Source of the DNA: Methylobacter sp. BlB1 | GTDB taxonomy: Bacteria; Pseudomonadota; Gammaproteobacteria; Methylococcales; Methylomonadaceae | NCBI RefSeq assembly: GCF_015476545.1 | Contig: NZ_JADMKV010000023.1 | Coordinates: 15,644-62,624, forward strand | Reading direction: 5' to 3' | DNA: 46,981 bases | Shown here: positions 38,673 to 46,364 of the stretch, piece by piece | Position numbering within the stretch: the first letter of the stretch is position 1 | Layout: the number at the start of each line of letters is the position of its first letter | The notes under the pieces: model-generated | Seen by the model: the letters and a program-made list of their open reading frames with translations, nothing else | Told to the model about the DNA's origin: nothing | Databases searched by the model: none | Made by a program: the position numbers and the translations under genes

Positions 38673-39115
38673 AGCGCCTCTGTTTTTGCGTGTCAATCAA
38701 TCGTTAACTCTATATAAACAATAAAAGAACGCTAGACGATCCATTAGTTACTTTTTCTGACTAATAAAGCCTGCTTCGCGTACTGGATGCAGCAGTCATT
38801 CGCGTCACCAGCCGCCATTTCGATCAATACGCTCAATATAGAGATCGAACTGCCCATAGGGGATTGCGTGCTTTCTTTCAAATCAGTGGGATAACACAGC
38901 ATAGCCGCATAACTGACCGGCATAAACGGGAAATTCTTGACCTTAAAAATTGTGCAGGCTGAAATCATATGTTAGAGTGCGCCCCCTGCTGCGTACCTTA
39001 CTGACTAGGCTGGTTTCTTCCGGCCTGCTGGCTGTTCTGGTTTGCTCGCCGCATCTCATACTGGCTAGTATGGAAATAATTAAAATATTACTTTAATGGA
39101 ATAATAAAAATAACC
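38673..39115. other. Region between debranching enzyme and protease with only doubtful small ORFs
   Basis: This 443-bp segment has no convincing gene. A 74-codon minus-strand ORF (38744-38968) lacks a ribosome-binding site and resembles nothing I know. A 39-codon plus-strand ORF that looks like a signal peptide is listed separately. The 3' end (39060-39115) is very AT-rich and presumably holds the protease promoter. Confidence 0.45.
38977..39096 (+). CDS. Possible signal-peptide-only small ORF or gene remnant
   Basis: A GTG-initiated 39-codon frame encodes RPLLRTLLTRLVSSG, LLAVLVCSPHLILAS, a basic N-terminus and hydrophobic core like a Sec signal peptide, followed by only ten residues. It has no clear ribosome-binding site and ends 19 bp before the protease start. 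It may be the start of a gene lost in the rearrangement or may not be translated at all. Confidence 0.2.
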   Translation: MRPLLRTLLTRLVSSGLLAVLVCSPHLILASMEIIKILL

Positions 39116-41275
39116 ATGTTTGGACCAAAAACAACAGCCCTATTGGCGCTGTCTACTGTGCTTGCGACGCCTGTTGCCTTTGGCGCTCAATCCGACCCTG
39201 CCGACTATGCAAGATTGCTCAACGAAGCGCATTCCAAAGGTGCGGTTCGCGTCTTGGTGACGCTGGATAACTCGGTAACGCTGGAAAGAATGAAAAATGA
39301 CTTGGCATCCGTAAACGCAGAAACAGAAGCGAAAGCGGAAGCCTTGTTAGCAGAACTGGGGCAAGATGCGATGACGTCGGGATATTGGAACAACGGCATC
39401 GGCCAAGTGGGGGTCTATGTCAATGCAAAAGGTCTTGGCATTCTAGCGAACAGCACTAACGCGATAGATTTCTCGCCTGATGCCACGCAGGCCTACCGGA
39501 TTCGGGCTTATGGCGCCGATGGCAGCCTCGACGCCATCGAATCCATTATCAATGAAAAAGGCTTTGCCGTTGTTGAAGTGTTTCTGAACATCGATGAAGG
39601 CGACTACGATATCGACAGAAACGGCAAGACCGTGTTCAGGCCTTCACCGGAACTGTCAGACCAGATCGCCAGGCGCCTGAATAATATCAATGCGCATCCT
39701 GTTGCCCGGACCTTCAAAAACTATGACGCCAGTCCGTCCCGGGCGCCTGCGCCCAGCCCGAGTTTTCGGGCGAGAATTGACAAAAATGCGTTTTATGAAC
39801 TGCGTGAAAGCGAGGACGTAAGGGCAATCAAGCCGATAGGCTTTGTTGATGCCCGTCCGGCCCAATGGCCGGCTGATGTGCTAAAATCCGCACAGACTGA
39901 CGGATCGGCCGAAGTTATTATTACGCTGCGCGGCGGCGCTATTTTTTCCGCGAAGGCCGGCTTCATGTCGCCCAAAGCGTTAAAGGCTCAAGCCGACGCC
40001 AATCAGCGAGCCTTTGATGATATATTGGCCGATGCCGATACATCGTCAACGTCCGCAACTGTGGCAAGCTATGCCGCAACCGGGGCTATTCATGCACGTG
40101 TTCCATACGACGTCTTAGCGCGGTTGTATAAAAATGCCGATCCTAGAATTCTCAGCATCGAATTGAACCAACCTGCCGCCGAGGCGATGCTGACCAACAG
40201 TACCGGACTAATGAATATGCAATCCGCATGGAACGCCGGGTATCGCGCTGCCGGACAGAAAATTATCGTTATGGACACCGGCATACGAAAAAATCACGAG
40301 CTCTTCAAAATGAACGGCGCGACCAAGGTCACCTATGAGGCTTGCTTCGGCACGGATGGCAGTGATGGTTATCGTTCGATCTGCCCCAGCAAGGATGTCA
40401 AAGGTGACAGCCCATTAGGCCTGGCCGGCTCCGGAGAGCCGTATGCAGACGTGACAACCTGCGCTTCTTTGGCCGCAGACAACATCGATTATCATGACTG
40501 TTCGCACGGCACGCATGTCGCAGGCATCGCGGCAGGCCGCCAAAGCCCTTATATTTCGCCATCGAGCCTTCAAGGCGTTGCACCCGATGCTGAATTGATC
40601 TCAGCTCAAGTGTTCTCGTATGATAAAACGAACTTAAAGGCAGGAGCATTTAACGGAGACATTCAGGCTGCCCTCGACGCCGTATTATCGGCCACGACGC
40701 CTGACACGAACAATCCTTACGTGGTCAATGTGAGCTTGGGCGGAGAGATCTTTTCTGGAGATTGTCCAAATTACTCTATCAACGTGAAAAACGCTATAGA
40801 AAGCTTGGCTTCTCGGGGAGTTCCGGTTGTGGTCGCAACAGGGAACAATGGGAGTAGCGATGGAAAAAGCGGAAGCCGTAATGGAATCAGTTGGCCTGCC
40901 TGTGTCCCTTATGCTATCAAAGTCAGCTCAGTTTTTAACGACACAAATGGTACAGCCCTTGCTGAATTCGCAAACATCGGCGATCCCGCCAACTTTACAG
41001 GACCAATTCTGTTGACTCCGGGTGGCGGAGGGGGAACATTGGTCAGATCTGCGGATCGCGCTTCGACTACCGCCACCAAACAGCTGCAAGGCACGTCACA
41101 AGCAGCCCCGCACGCTGCCGGTGTGTATGCTGCCATCAAGGCCGCCATTCCCGGCATCAGCGTCGCGGATGCCACGGCCTGGATCATTACTACGGGCAGC
41201 ATCCCTGTCACTTACAACTTGCCCGCACCCGTCAATACCCAAACTTATCGGCGGATTCGTATCCCCAATTTCTAA
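39116..41275 (+). CDS. Secreted S8 family subtilisin-like serine peptidase
   Basis: This 719-residue exported protease has a signal peptide at residues 1-24 (LALSTVLATPVAFGA). An N-terminal pro-region (about 25-350) contains an inhibitor-like segment (RVLVTLDNSVTLERM). The peptidase domain has the complete catalytic triad: Asp387 (IIVMDTGI), His464 (HGTHVAGIAAG) and Ser661 (GTSQAAPHAAG), with the oxyanion Asn in ATGNNGSS. Inserts with cysteines (YEACFG, RSICPS, TTCASL) lie between Asp and His, possibly forming disulfides. There is no P domain or transmembrane anchor, and the C-terminus ends RRIRIPNF. The gene lies 20 bp upstream of the first of three paralogous secreted proteins, and its last 40 bp are copied before the third paralogue. 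Confidence 0.93.
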   Translation: MFGPKTTALLALSTVLATPVAFGAQSDPADYARLLNEAHSKGAVRVLVTLDNSVTLERMKNDLASVNAETEAKAEALLAELGQDAMTSGYWNNGIGQVGVYVNAKGLGILANSTNAIDFSPDATQAYRIRAYGADGSLDAIESIINEKGFAVVEVFLNIDEGDYDIDRNGKTVFRPSPELSDQIARRLNNINAHPVARTFKNYDASPSRAPAPSPSFRARIDKNAFYELRESEDVRAIKPIGFVDARPAQWPADVLKSAQTDGSAEVIITLRGGAIFSAKAGFMSPKALKAQADANQRAFDDILADADTSSTSATVASYAATGAIHARVPYDVLARLYKNADPRILSIELNQPAAEAMLTNSTGLMNMQSAWNAGYRAAGQKIIVMDTGIRKNHELFKMNGATKVTYEACFGTDGSDGYRSICPSKDVKGDSPLGLAGSGEPYADVTTCASLAADNIDYHDCSHGTHVAGIAAGRQSPYISPSSLQGVAPDAELISAQVFSYDKTNLKAGAFNGDIQAALDAVLSATTPDTNNPYVVNVSLGGEIFSGDCPNYSINVKNAIESLASRGVPVVVATGNNGSSDGKSGSRNGISWPACVPYAIKVSSVFNDTNGTALAEFANIGDPANFTGPILLTPGGGGGTLVRSADRASTTATKQLQGTSQAAPHAAGVYAAIKAAIPGISVADATAWIITTGSIPVTYNLPAPVNTQTYRRIRIPNF

Positions 41276-41295
41276 TAGTATCCGGAGACATGATA

Positions 41296-41955
41296 ATGAA
41301 ACGCTTTATCCGACACGCGCTATTGCTTGGCGCATCCACAGCCTGTCTGCTAGGAGCCCCCTTTTCGCAGGCCGAAACCGGGACTCCGGAACTTAACCCC
41401 ATAGGGGCCACGCAATATGTGGAAAGTACCAGGGAATTTTCGGAACCGGGACGGTATTGTTTCCCACAAACGACCCGGCGGGGCAAACTCGACAAGACCT
41501 TTCTGGATTACCATCTGCTCATAGCGCCGGAAGACCACTTAAAGACCGGGGACATATTCGTCGGCTTTCGTCGCAATAGCCAGCCTGATGCACTATGGCT
41601 ATACAATGGTTCTACATGGGTTGCTGCTGACGATAACCAGTACCCATACCACAAGGCCTTTATACCTCTTTCAACACTGGAGCCGATCATACCGACCAGC
41701 ATTTCCACTTCAGGCCCGGTAGATGTGACCGAGTTTGCCGGAGACGGGGAGATATGGGTAGGTTATGGGTTAAGGAAGGACGCGGAAGCGACCGAAGAGG
41801 ATTCGTTTCAGGATATGATTAGCAACCAGCGCTATTACCGAGTGTGGCAAATAGGCGACTCCGATGCGGAGGCGAAGGAATCAACTATTTGCCTACCTAT
41901 TAGCCAAATGACGGTGACTACAGGTTATATGGAGATTATAGCTACGGAGAAATAA
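41296..41955 (+). CDS. Secreted protein of tandem paralogue family, copy 1
   Basis: This 219-residue protein has an N-terminal signal peptide (KRFIRHALLLGASTACLLGAP, cleavage after about FSQA). The mature domain shared by the three copies has FSEPGRYCF with a conserved Cys, DKTFLDYHLLIAPEDHLKTGD, VGFRRNSQPDALWLYNG, DVTEFAGDGEIWVGYGLRKD, DSFQDMISNQRYYRVWQIG, and a second conserved Cys in TICLPI. It looks like a small disulfide-bonded beta-rich extracellular domain of no family I recognise. The ATG at 41296 is chosen over the in-frame ATG at 41290 because GGAG is 8 nt away and copy 3 has only the later ATG. It starts 20 bp after the protease stop, so co-expression is likely. Confidence 0.8.
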   Translation: MKRFIRHALLLGASTACLLGAPFSQAETGTPELNPIGATQYVESTREFSEPGRYCFPQTTRRGKLDKTFLDYHLLIAPEDHLKTGDIFVGFRRNSQPDALWLYNGSTWVAADDNQYPYHKAFIPLSTLEPIIPTSISTSGPVDVTEFAGDGEIWVGYGLRKDAEATEEDSFQDMISNQRYYRVWQIGDSDAEAKESTICLPISQMTVTTGYMEIIATEK

Positions 41956-42134
41956 GACACAATCTCCTATTTCCAGAATTGCAAATAATCAACAAATCGT
42001 CCAAGAACGATGACAAATTTGCAGAAGCAGTCTCAACTAGCCGAGCGGCTGATTTTTTGAGGGCCGCTTCCCAAGCGGGCCGGAGTTTGCACCCCAGCCA
42101 GCCCCAATTTCTAACAGTATCCGGAGACATGATA

Positions 42135-42785
42135 ATGAAAAGCTTTATTCGACACTTGCTATTGTTTGGCACATCCACAGCCTGTCTGCTGGGTGCCTCC
42201 CTCTCACAGGCTGATGACATCGTCAAAACTACGGAGTTCTCAAAACCGGGACAATATTGCTTCGATCAAACCTCCCTGCGAGGTAAACTCGATAAAACCA
42301 TCCTGGAGCACCATTTGATCATACCGCCGGAAGACCACTTCAAGACCGGGGATGTGTTTGTCGGCTTTCGCCGCAGCAGCCAACCCGATGCTTTATGGTT
42401 GACGGATGGTTTTCAATGGCGCGCTTATGACGACAATGAGCTCCCGTATATGCCTTTTAAAGGAGATATAAAATTGGAGCCGGTGATCAAGGCTGAAGTT
42501 TTTCATACCCCGAAGGATGTGACCGAGTACGCAGGCGATGGGGAGATATGGGTAGGCTATGGCGTGAGGCAAGATGAAACGGAGACCCGGGAGGATTCCT
42601 TTCAGGACATGATCAACAACCAGCGCTATTACCGAGTTTGGCGAATAGGCGATCTAGTAGTGGATGGCCTGAATCCAGAAATCTGCCTGACTACCACAAA
42701 GATGGAGGAGCGTATATTGGTAATCGGTATCTCCCCGATAAAAGAAGGCGAGGGCGAGCCCGTTCCGGCAGTACCGGAACAGTAG
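42135..42785 (+). CDS. Secreted protein of tandem paralogue family, copy 2
   Basis: This 216-residue paralogue has the same signal peptide type (KSFIRHLLLFGTSTACLLGAS). It has the same domain, with FSKPGQYCF, LDKTILEHHLIIPPEDHFKTGD, VGFRRSSQPDALWL, GDGEIWVGYGVRQD, DSFQDMINNQRYYRVWRIG and CLTTTKM. It lacks about 14 residues after the signal peptide that copies 1 and 3 share (E-T-G-x-P-E-L…QYVE) and has a more acidic C-terminus (EGEGEPVPAVPEQ). A start at 41979 would include non-homologous spacer and is rejected. It is the most divergent copy, followed by a strong hairpin. Confidence 0.8.
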   Translation: MKSFIRHLLLFGTSTACLLGASLSQADDIVKTTEFSKPGQYCFDQTSLRGKLDKTILEHHLIIPPEDHFKTGDVFVGFRRSSQPDALWLTDGFQWRAYDDNELPYMPFKGDIKLEPVIKAEVFHTPKDVTEYAGDGEIWVGYGVRQDETETREDSFQDMINNQRYYRVWRIGDLVVDGLNPEICLTTTKMEERILVIGISPIKEGEGEPVPAVPEQ

Positions 42786-42792
42786 TTAGCCG

Positions 42793-42818
42793 GGTCCAGG
42801 CAGCTTTCTGCCTGGACC
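42793..42818 (+). terminator. Hairpin after paralogue copy 2, possible terminator
   Basis: GGTCCAGGCAG (42793-42803) pairs perfectly with CTGCCTGGACC (42808-42818) around a CTTT loop, 7 bp after the copy 2 stop codon. There is no following T tract, so it may attenuate or protect the transcript more than terminate it. Confidence 0.5.
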
Positions 42819-42949
42819 ACAGCATCAGATATAGATGGCTCTTCGCGATTTCACCCGATGGCCGCAATACCTAATGTTAAACATATACAAACAAACCTTA
42901 TCGACGGATTCGTATCCCCAATTTCTAATAGTATCCGGAGACATAAATA

Positions 42950-43891
42950 ATGAAATACTTTATCCGACACGCGCTATTGTGCGGCGCGTCCGCAGCCTGT
43001 CTGCTTGGCGCCCCCTTTTCGCAGGCCGAAACCGGAGCGCCGGAACTTGAGTCCATAGGTGCCGCGCAATATGTGGAAAATACTATGAAATTCTCGGAGC
43101 CGGGGCGGTATTGTTTTGAACAAACAACTCTGCGAGGCGCGCCCGACAAAACCATTCTGGATCATCATCTGCTCATACCGCCGGAAGACCACTTAAAAAC
43201 CGGGGATGTGTTTGTCGGCTTCCGCCGCAATAGCCAGCCTGATGCGTTATGGCTATACAATGGCTCCACGTGGGTTGCTTCTGACGATAATCAGTACCCA
43301 TACTCCAAGGCCTTTATAATTTCATCAAAACTGGAATCGGTCATACCGACGAGCATTTCCTATTATGCCCCGATAGATGTGACCGAGTTTGCCGGGGATG
43401 GGGAAATATGGGTAGGTTATGGGTTAAGGAAAGACTCAGCGGCGACCGAAGAGGATTCGTTTCAGGACATGATCAGCAACCGGCGCTATTACCGGGTGTG
43501 GCAAATAGGCGGTTCAGTGGATAGGCAATCAGTGATCTGCTTGCCCATCACTCAGATGACGGTAGGCACAAGCTCTAGCGATATTATTATGCCGGGTGAG
43601 AAACAGCCTCAGCCTCCTATTCCGCCGAAAGCACACTTGGTAATCGTCCCAGTTACCGACAGCCCCTTAAAAATAGCTAACCGCCGAGCGGCTGGTTTTT
43701 TGAAGGCCGCTTCCCAAGCGGGCCGGAGTTTGCATCCCCGGCCCGCCCCAATTTCTAATAGTATCCGGAGACATAAATTCAGATATAAAACCGTTGGTAT
43801 TCGCGGAGAAACGACCCGGCATGATGTACTCGCCGTCACGGGTGAGCTGAAGGTGGAAGCACGTGAAACGCCCGGCGTGAAAGAAGCCTGA
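42950..43891 (+). CDS. Paralogue copy 3, extended by read-through into a foreign gene tail
   Basis: Residues 1-220 of this 313-residue frame are a normal family member: signal peptide KYFIRHALLCGASAACLLGAP, FSEPGRYCF, DALWLYNGSTWVASDD, GDGEIWVGYGLRKD and ICLPITQM. It is closest to copy 1. The stop found in copies 1 and 2 is missing. The frame continues through a Pro-rich segment (KQPQPPIPPKAH), the translated inter-unit spacer (RRAAGFLKAASQAGRSLH), the fourth leader (PAPISNSIRRH) and finally the debranching-enzyme tail (TRHDVLAVTGELKVEARE). The chimeric C-terminus is thus an accident of rearrangement. Whether the fused protein is stable or functional is unknown. Confidence 0.75.
   Translation: MKYFIRHALLCGASAACLLGAPFSQAETGAPELESIGAAQYVENTMKFSEPGRYCFEQTTLRGAPDKTILDHHLLIPPEDHLKTGDVFVGFRRNSQPDALWLYNGSTWVASDDNQYPYSKAFIISSKLESVIPTSISYYAPIDVTEFAGDGEIWVGYGLRKDSAATEEDSFQDMISNRRYYRVWQIGGSVDRQSVICLPITQMTVGTSSSDIIMPGEKQPQPPIPPKAHLVIVPVTDSPLKIANRRAAGFLKAASQAGRSLHPRPAPISNSIRRHKFRYKTVGIRGETTRHDVLAVTGELKVEARETPGVKEA
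43803..43891 (+). pseudogene. Copy of the 3' end of the debranching-enzyme gene
   Basis: GGAGAAACGACCCGGCATGA and following sequence match the last about 88 bp of the gene at 36429-38585 at roughly 88% by eye, in the same reading frame and including the stop position (encoded TRHDVLAVTGELKVEARETP in both). Nothing upstream of it resembles the rest of that gene. It is joined directly to the fourth array leader at about 43775-43802. Confidence 0.8.
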
Positions 43892-43968
43892 ACACGCGTC
43901 AGGATCAATCGCCTTCCTTTTGGCCGCTCAAATCAGCTTTATCCTCCATATCGGAGCCCAGTGATTCG

Positions 43969-44577
43969 CTATTTGCCGATCTCGGTCGGTTCAGCCCAGG
44001 CGTTCTCGAAAACGAAGGCGCTGATTGGACGCCGCGAGCGCGGCGTGCGGTCCCGCTCCTGAAGCGCCTCCGGAAGATTGCCGCCGTCGCCCAGATAGCC
44101 GATGGCGATTGCGGTCAGAGGCTCAGCCCCTTCGGGTACCCCGTACAGCTCGCGCACCCGCTCCGGGACGATACCGATCATCTGGTGAACGAACAGCCCG
44201 CGGGCCGTGGCTTCCACGCACAGATTCCCTGCCGCGAGGCCGAGATCATGCAGCGCCGCCTTGTTCGGCTTGCCGTTTTTCAGAAACGCGAGCATCGCAA
44301 CACCGATGAGGAGAACGGGCGCATGCTGCGCCCACACCTGGTTGCCCTCGACCAGACAGGACAGAAGCTTCGCAAACGCTTCCGGCTGCGACCGGCGCGC
44401 CAGCAGGTAGCGCCAGGGCTGCTCGTTGTAGGAGGACGGCGCCCAGCGCACGGCCTCGAGGATGGCGAGCAGGTCTTCCGTGGCGACGTCCCGGTCGGCG
44501 AAACCGTAAGGACTCCATCTCTTCGCCAATGATTCTTCGATCGGGTAGTCGGTATGGGCCTCTTTGGCTTGGGTCAT
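43969..44577 (-). CDS. Nitroreductase family protein
   Basis: This 202-residue FMN-dependent NAD(P)H oxidoreductase-like protein has the family pattern SLAKRWSPYGFADRDV near the N-terminus, AVRWAPSSYNEQPWRYLLAR near 50 (FMN binding) and LGLAAGNLCVEATARGLF near 125. C-terminally it has AIAIGYLGDGGNLPE. Substrate is not predictable. The ATG at 44577 has AGGAG 8 nt upstream; a GTG at 44586 is less likely. It follows the pirin gene on the same strand by 11 bp, suggesting one operon. Pirin–nitroreductase pairing fits redox or xenobiotic response roles, but that is inference. Confidence 0.93.
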   Translation of the reverse strand: MTQAKEAHTDYPIEESLAKRWSPYGFADRDVATEDLLAILEAVRWAPSSYNEQPWRYLLARRSQPEAFAKLLSCLVEGNQVWAQHAPVLLIGVAMLAFLKNGKPNKAALHDLGLAAGNLCVEATARGLFVHQMIGIVPERVRELYGVPEGAEPLTAIAIGYLGDGGNLPEALQERDRTPRSRRPISAFVFENAWAEPTEIGK

Positions 44578-44588
44578 TGTCGTCACTC

Positions 44589-45287
44589 CTATCCAAGGTC
44601 AAACACCAGCAGTTCGGCCTCACTGTCGGCCGTTATCTCCACCTGTGGCTCATCGCTGAGGGCGGCACCGTCGCCTTCCTGCAGGGAAAGGCCGTTCAGG
44701 CGAATGCGGCCGCGGATCACCTGCACCCAGGCATGGCGTCCCCCGGCAAGCGCATGGGTCACAGACTGACCGTTCTCCAAGACCGCGGCATACAGCTCCG
44801 CATCCTGATGCATGCGCAAGGAGCCGTCCCGGCCGTCCGGGGAAACAATCAGCCGCAGGCCATTGCGCCGCGCCTCGACCGGGAAGTGGCGCTGCTCATA
44901 GGCCGGCGCGAGCCCCTGCTCGTCGGGAAGAATCCAGATCTGGAGGAAATGAACGAGGTCTTCGCTCGAAGGATTGTACTCGCTGTGCGTGACTCCGGTG
45001 CCCGCGCGCATGAGCTGAACGTCCCCGGGGCGGATCACCGAGCCGTTGCCCAGGCTGTCCCGATGCTCTAGCGCACCGTCCAGCACGTAGGTGATGATCT
45101 CCATATCCCGGTGCGAATGGGTGCCGAATCCCTGCCCCGGTTGGACCCGGTCCTCGTTGATGACCCGCAGTGCCCGAAAGCCCTGGTGCTGCGGATCGTA
45201 ATACTGGCCGAAAGAGAACGTGTGATAGCTCTCCAGCCAACTAAGACGGGAGCGCCCTCGCTCGTCAGCTTTCCGGATCTGAATCAT
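44589..45287 (-). CDS. Pirin family bicupin protein (YhhW-like)
   Basis: This 232-residue bicupin resembles E. coli YhhW, a quercetin 2,3-dioxygenase-like pirin. The N-terminal cupin has the metal ligands in GTHSHRDMEIITYVL and a Glu in GTGVTHSEYN, and the characteristic LGNGSVIRPGDVQLMRAGTG is present. The C-terminal cupin is degenerate. The ATG at 45287 is preceded by GGAGGGCTAGCG, a strong ribosome-binding site; an extension to 45389 is not supported. It is upstream of the nitroreductase gene. A decayed fragment of a related gene lies at 38589-38672. Confidence 0.95.
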   Translation of the reverse strand: MIQIRKADERGRSRLSWLESYHTFSFGQYYDPQHQGFRALRVINEDRVQPGQGFGTHSHRDMEIITYVLDGALEHRDSLGNGSVIRPGDVQLMRAGTGVTHSEYNPSSEDLVHFLQIWILPDEQGLAPAYEQRHFPVEARRNGLRLIVSPDGRDGSLRMHQDAELYAAVLENGQSVTHALAGGRHAWVQVIRGRIRLNGLSLQEGDGAALSDEPQVEITADSEAELLVFDLG

Positions 45288-45708
45288 CGCTAGCCCTCCG
45301 CTTGGTGAACCGATTGACTGATAGACTCCGAACCGGCAAAAATTATCCATCATGTATTTGGGGATTGCTGTAGATAGAGTTACGGACAAATAACGTTGGA
45401 CCTCGAACGATCGCTATCTGAAAAACAATCGAACAATTTCGAAAGACGGAGCACTTAGACACAAGCTTGAGGCTGGCTCGGCCTAAAAATAGTCATTTAA
45501 AGCCAGGTCGAACAGAAGGCAGTCAATGTCATGTGCGAAGGTTTTAAAGAGTTGCATTGAGATACAGGGAATGATAGAAATTTTTTTGTAGATGAATAAA
45601 ACCATCTATACCTAAGTCTAATCGCTTGAGCATTCAAAACCGCATCGAAAAAATGCTCAAACTTTATCTCAAAGATTAATAACTACTAAAAAACCGAGGA
45701 GATCTAGA
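45288..45708. promoter_or_regulatory. Divergent intergenic region with a 9-bp inverted repeat
   Basis: This 421-bp AT-rich region lies between the divergent pirin and cytochrome genes. TTGAGCATT (45626-45634) and AATGCTCAA (45652-45660) form a perfect inverted repeat with a 17-nt spacer, about 50 bp before the cytochrome start. It could be an operator. No gene is seen. Confidence 0.4.
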
Positions 45709-45969
45709 ATGAAAAAACTTCTGTTAGCAATGACTGCATTGGCTTTAACTGCCTTAATGCCATCCCTATCAATCGCTGGCGAATCAGATAGCTGCAAAGG
45801 TTGTCACAATGGTTCGGTTTCCCCAAGCTTTGACACTTTAAAAAGTAAATACAAAACTGTTGATGAATTAGTCGCAGCTGCTAAAAATTCTAAAAATGAC
45901 ATGATGAAACCCGCTCAAGCCAATGAGGCCAAATTAAAAGCGGCTGCCGAAGAAATCATGAAGCAATAG
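45709..45969 (+). CDS. Small periplasmic c-type cytochrome
   Basis: This 86-residue protein has a signal peptide (KKLLLAMTALALTALMPSLSIA, cleavage near residue 23). One heme-binding motif, CKGCH, lies at about residue 31. Methionines in NDMMKPAQ near residue 67 may supply the distal heme ligand, giving a compact cytochrome c fold shorter than average. It would carry electrons in the periplasm with an unknown partner. GAGGAG lies 8 nt before the ATG. The gene stands alone. Confidence 0.9.
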   Translation: MKKLLLAMTALALTALMPSLSIAGESDSCKGCHNGSVSPSFDTLKSKYKTVDELVAAAKNSKNDMMKPAQANEAKLKAAAEEIMKQ

Positions 45970-46091
45970 GCTGAATCAGCCAGCCTGATAAATCATAAAA
46001 ACGGGCATAAGCTTAAGGGAATCTCGAAAAATCTGTGCTTTTGGGTTGAAAAATTCCAAACCAGAAGAAAGCCCGATGTTTTTCAGTATCC

Positions 46092-46150
46092 GGTTTATGT
46101 TTTTGGCCCAAAATGCAGGCTTCGCGCATTTTGGGCCAAAAACATAAACC
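46092..46150. repeat. Perfect 25-bp inverted repeat
   Basis: The left arm (46092-46116, GGTTTATGTTTTTGGCCCAA then AATGC) and the right arm (46126-46150) are exact reverse complements, separated by AGGCTTCGC. Such a long perfect stem is unusual for a terminator and more like a foldback element or MITE remnant, although it also lies 122 bp after the cytochrome gene and could stop its transcript. Confidence 0.8.
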
Positions 46151-46204
46151 AGTCATTTCAGCGATTGCCGACAAAGACCATTAAAAGTCGATTTTTGCTG
46201 TAAC

Positions 46205-46301
46205 GCGACGGGGTTTACAACCCCGCTGCTTACCTTGCCTTTCGTGAAGCCGGCAATGGCCAACTGCATGAAACATTACAGACGGGGCAACAAGCCCCGT
46301 C
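46205..46301. repeat. REP-like paired palindromes, copy B
   Basis: GGGGTT-TAC-AACCCC (46210-46224) is followed by GACGGGGC-AACAA-GCCCCGTC (46281-46301), in the same order as the pair at 21536-21636 and with shared sequence GACGGGGCAACA. The spacer sequences differ, so the palindromes and not the spacer are conserved. Confidence 0.55.
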
Positions 46302-46364
46302 CGGCTTTAGGAAACCAACAGGCGCGTCCGCAACAGCAATTCTTCCCGCTTTGAGGTATTGCTG

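Larger units (their letters stand above)
41263..43774 (+). repeat. Tandem array of about 830-bp units with conserved leader
   Basis: A leader of CCCCAATTTCTAATAGTATC followed by CGGAGACAT occurs at 41263-41291, 42102-42130 (one base changed), 42916-42944 and 43746-43774. The units are 839, 814 and 830 bp. Each leader supplies the ribosome-binding site GGAG for the paralogue that follows. Leaders 1 and 3 are preceded by protease-tail sequence, and leaders 2 and 4 by a different common spacer with AAGCGGGCCGGAGTTTGCA. The array therefore looks like a duplicated two-gene block. Confidence 0.85.

Noticed and set aside
37875-38696. Long minus-strand ORF (273 codons) over the end of the debranching gene
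   Set aside because: It is the shadow of the real plus-strand gene; only its first 40 or so codons outside that gene matter, and these are the pirin fragment.
38744-38968. 74-codon minus-strand ORF between debranching enzyme and protease
   Set aside because: No ribosome-binding site and no recognisable domain; kept only as a remark in the intergenic entry.
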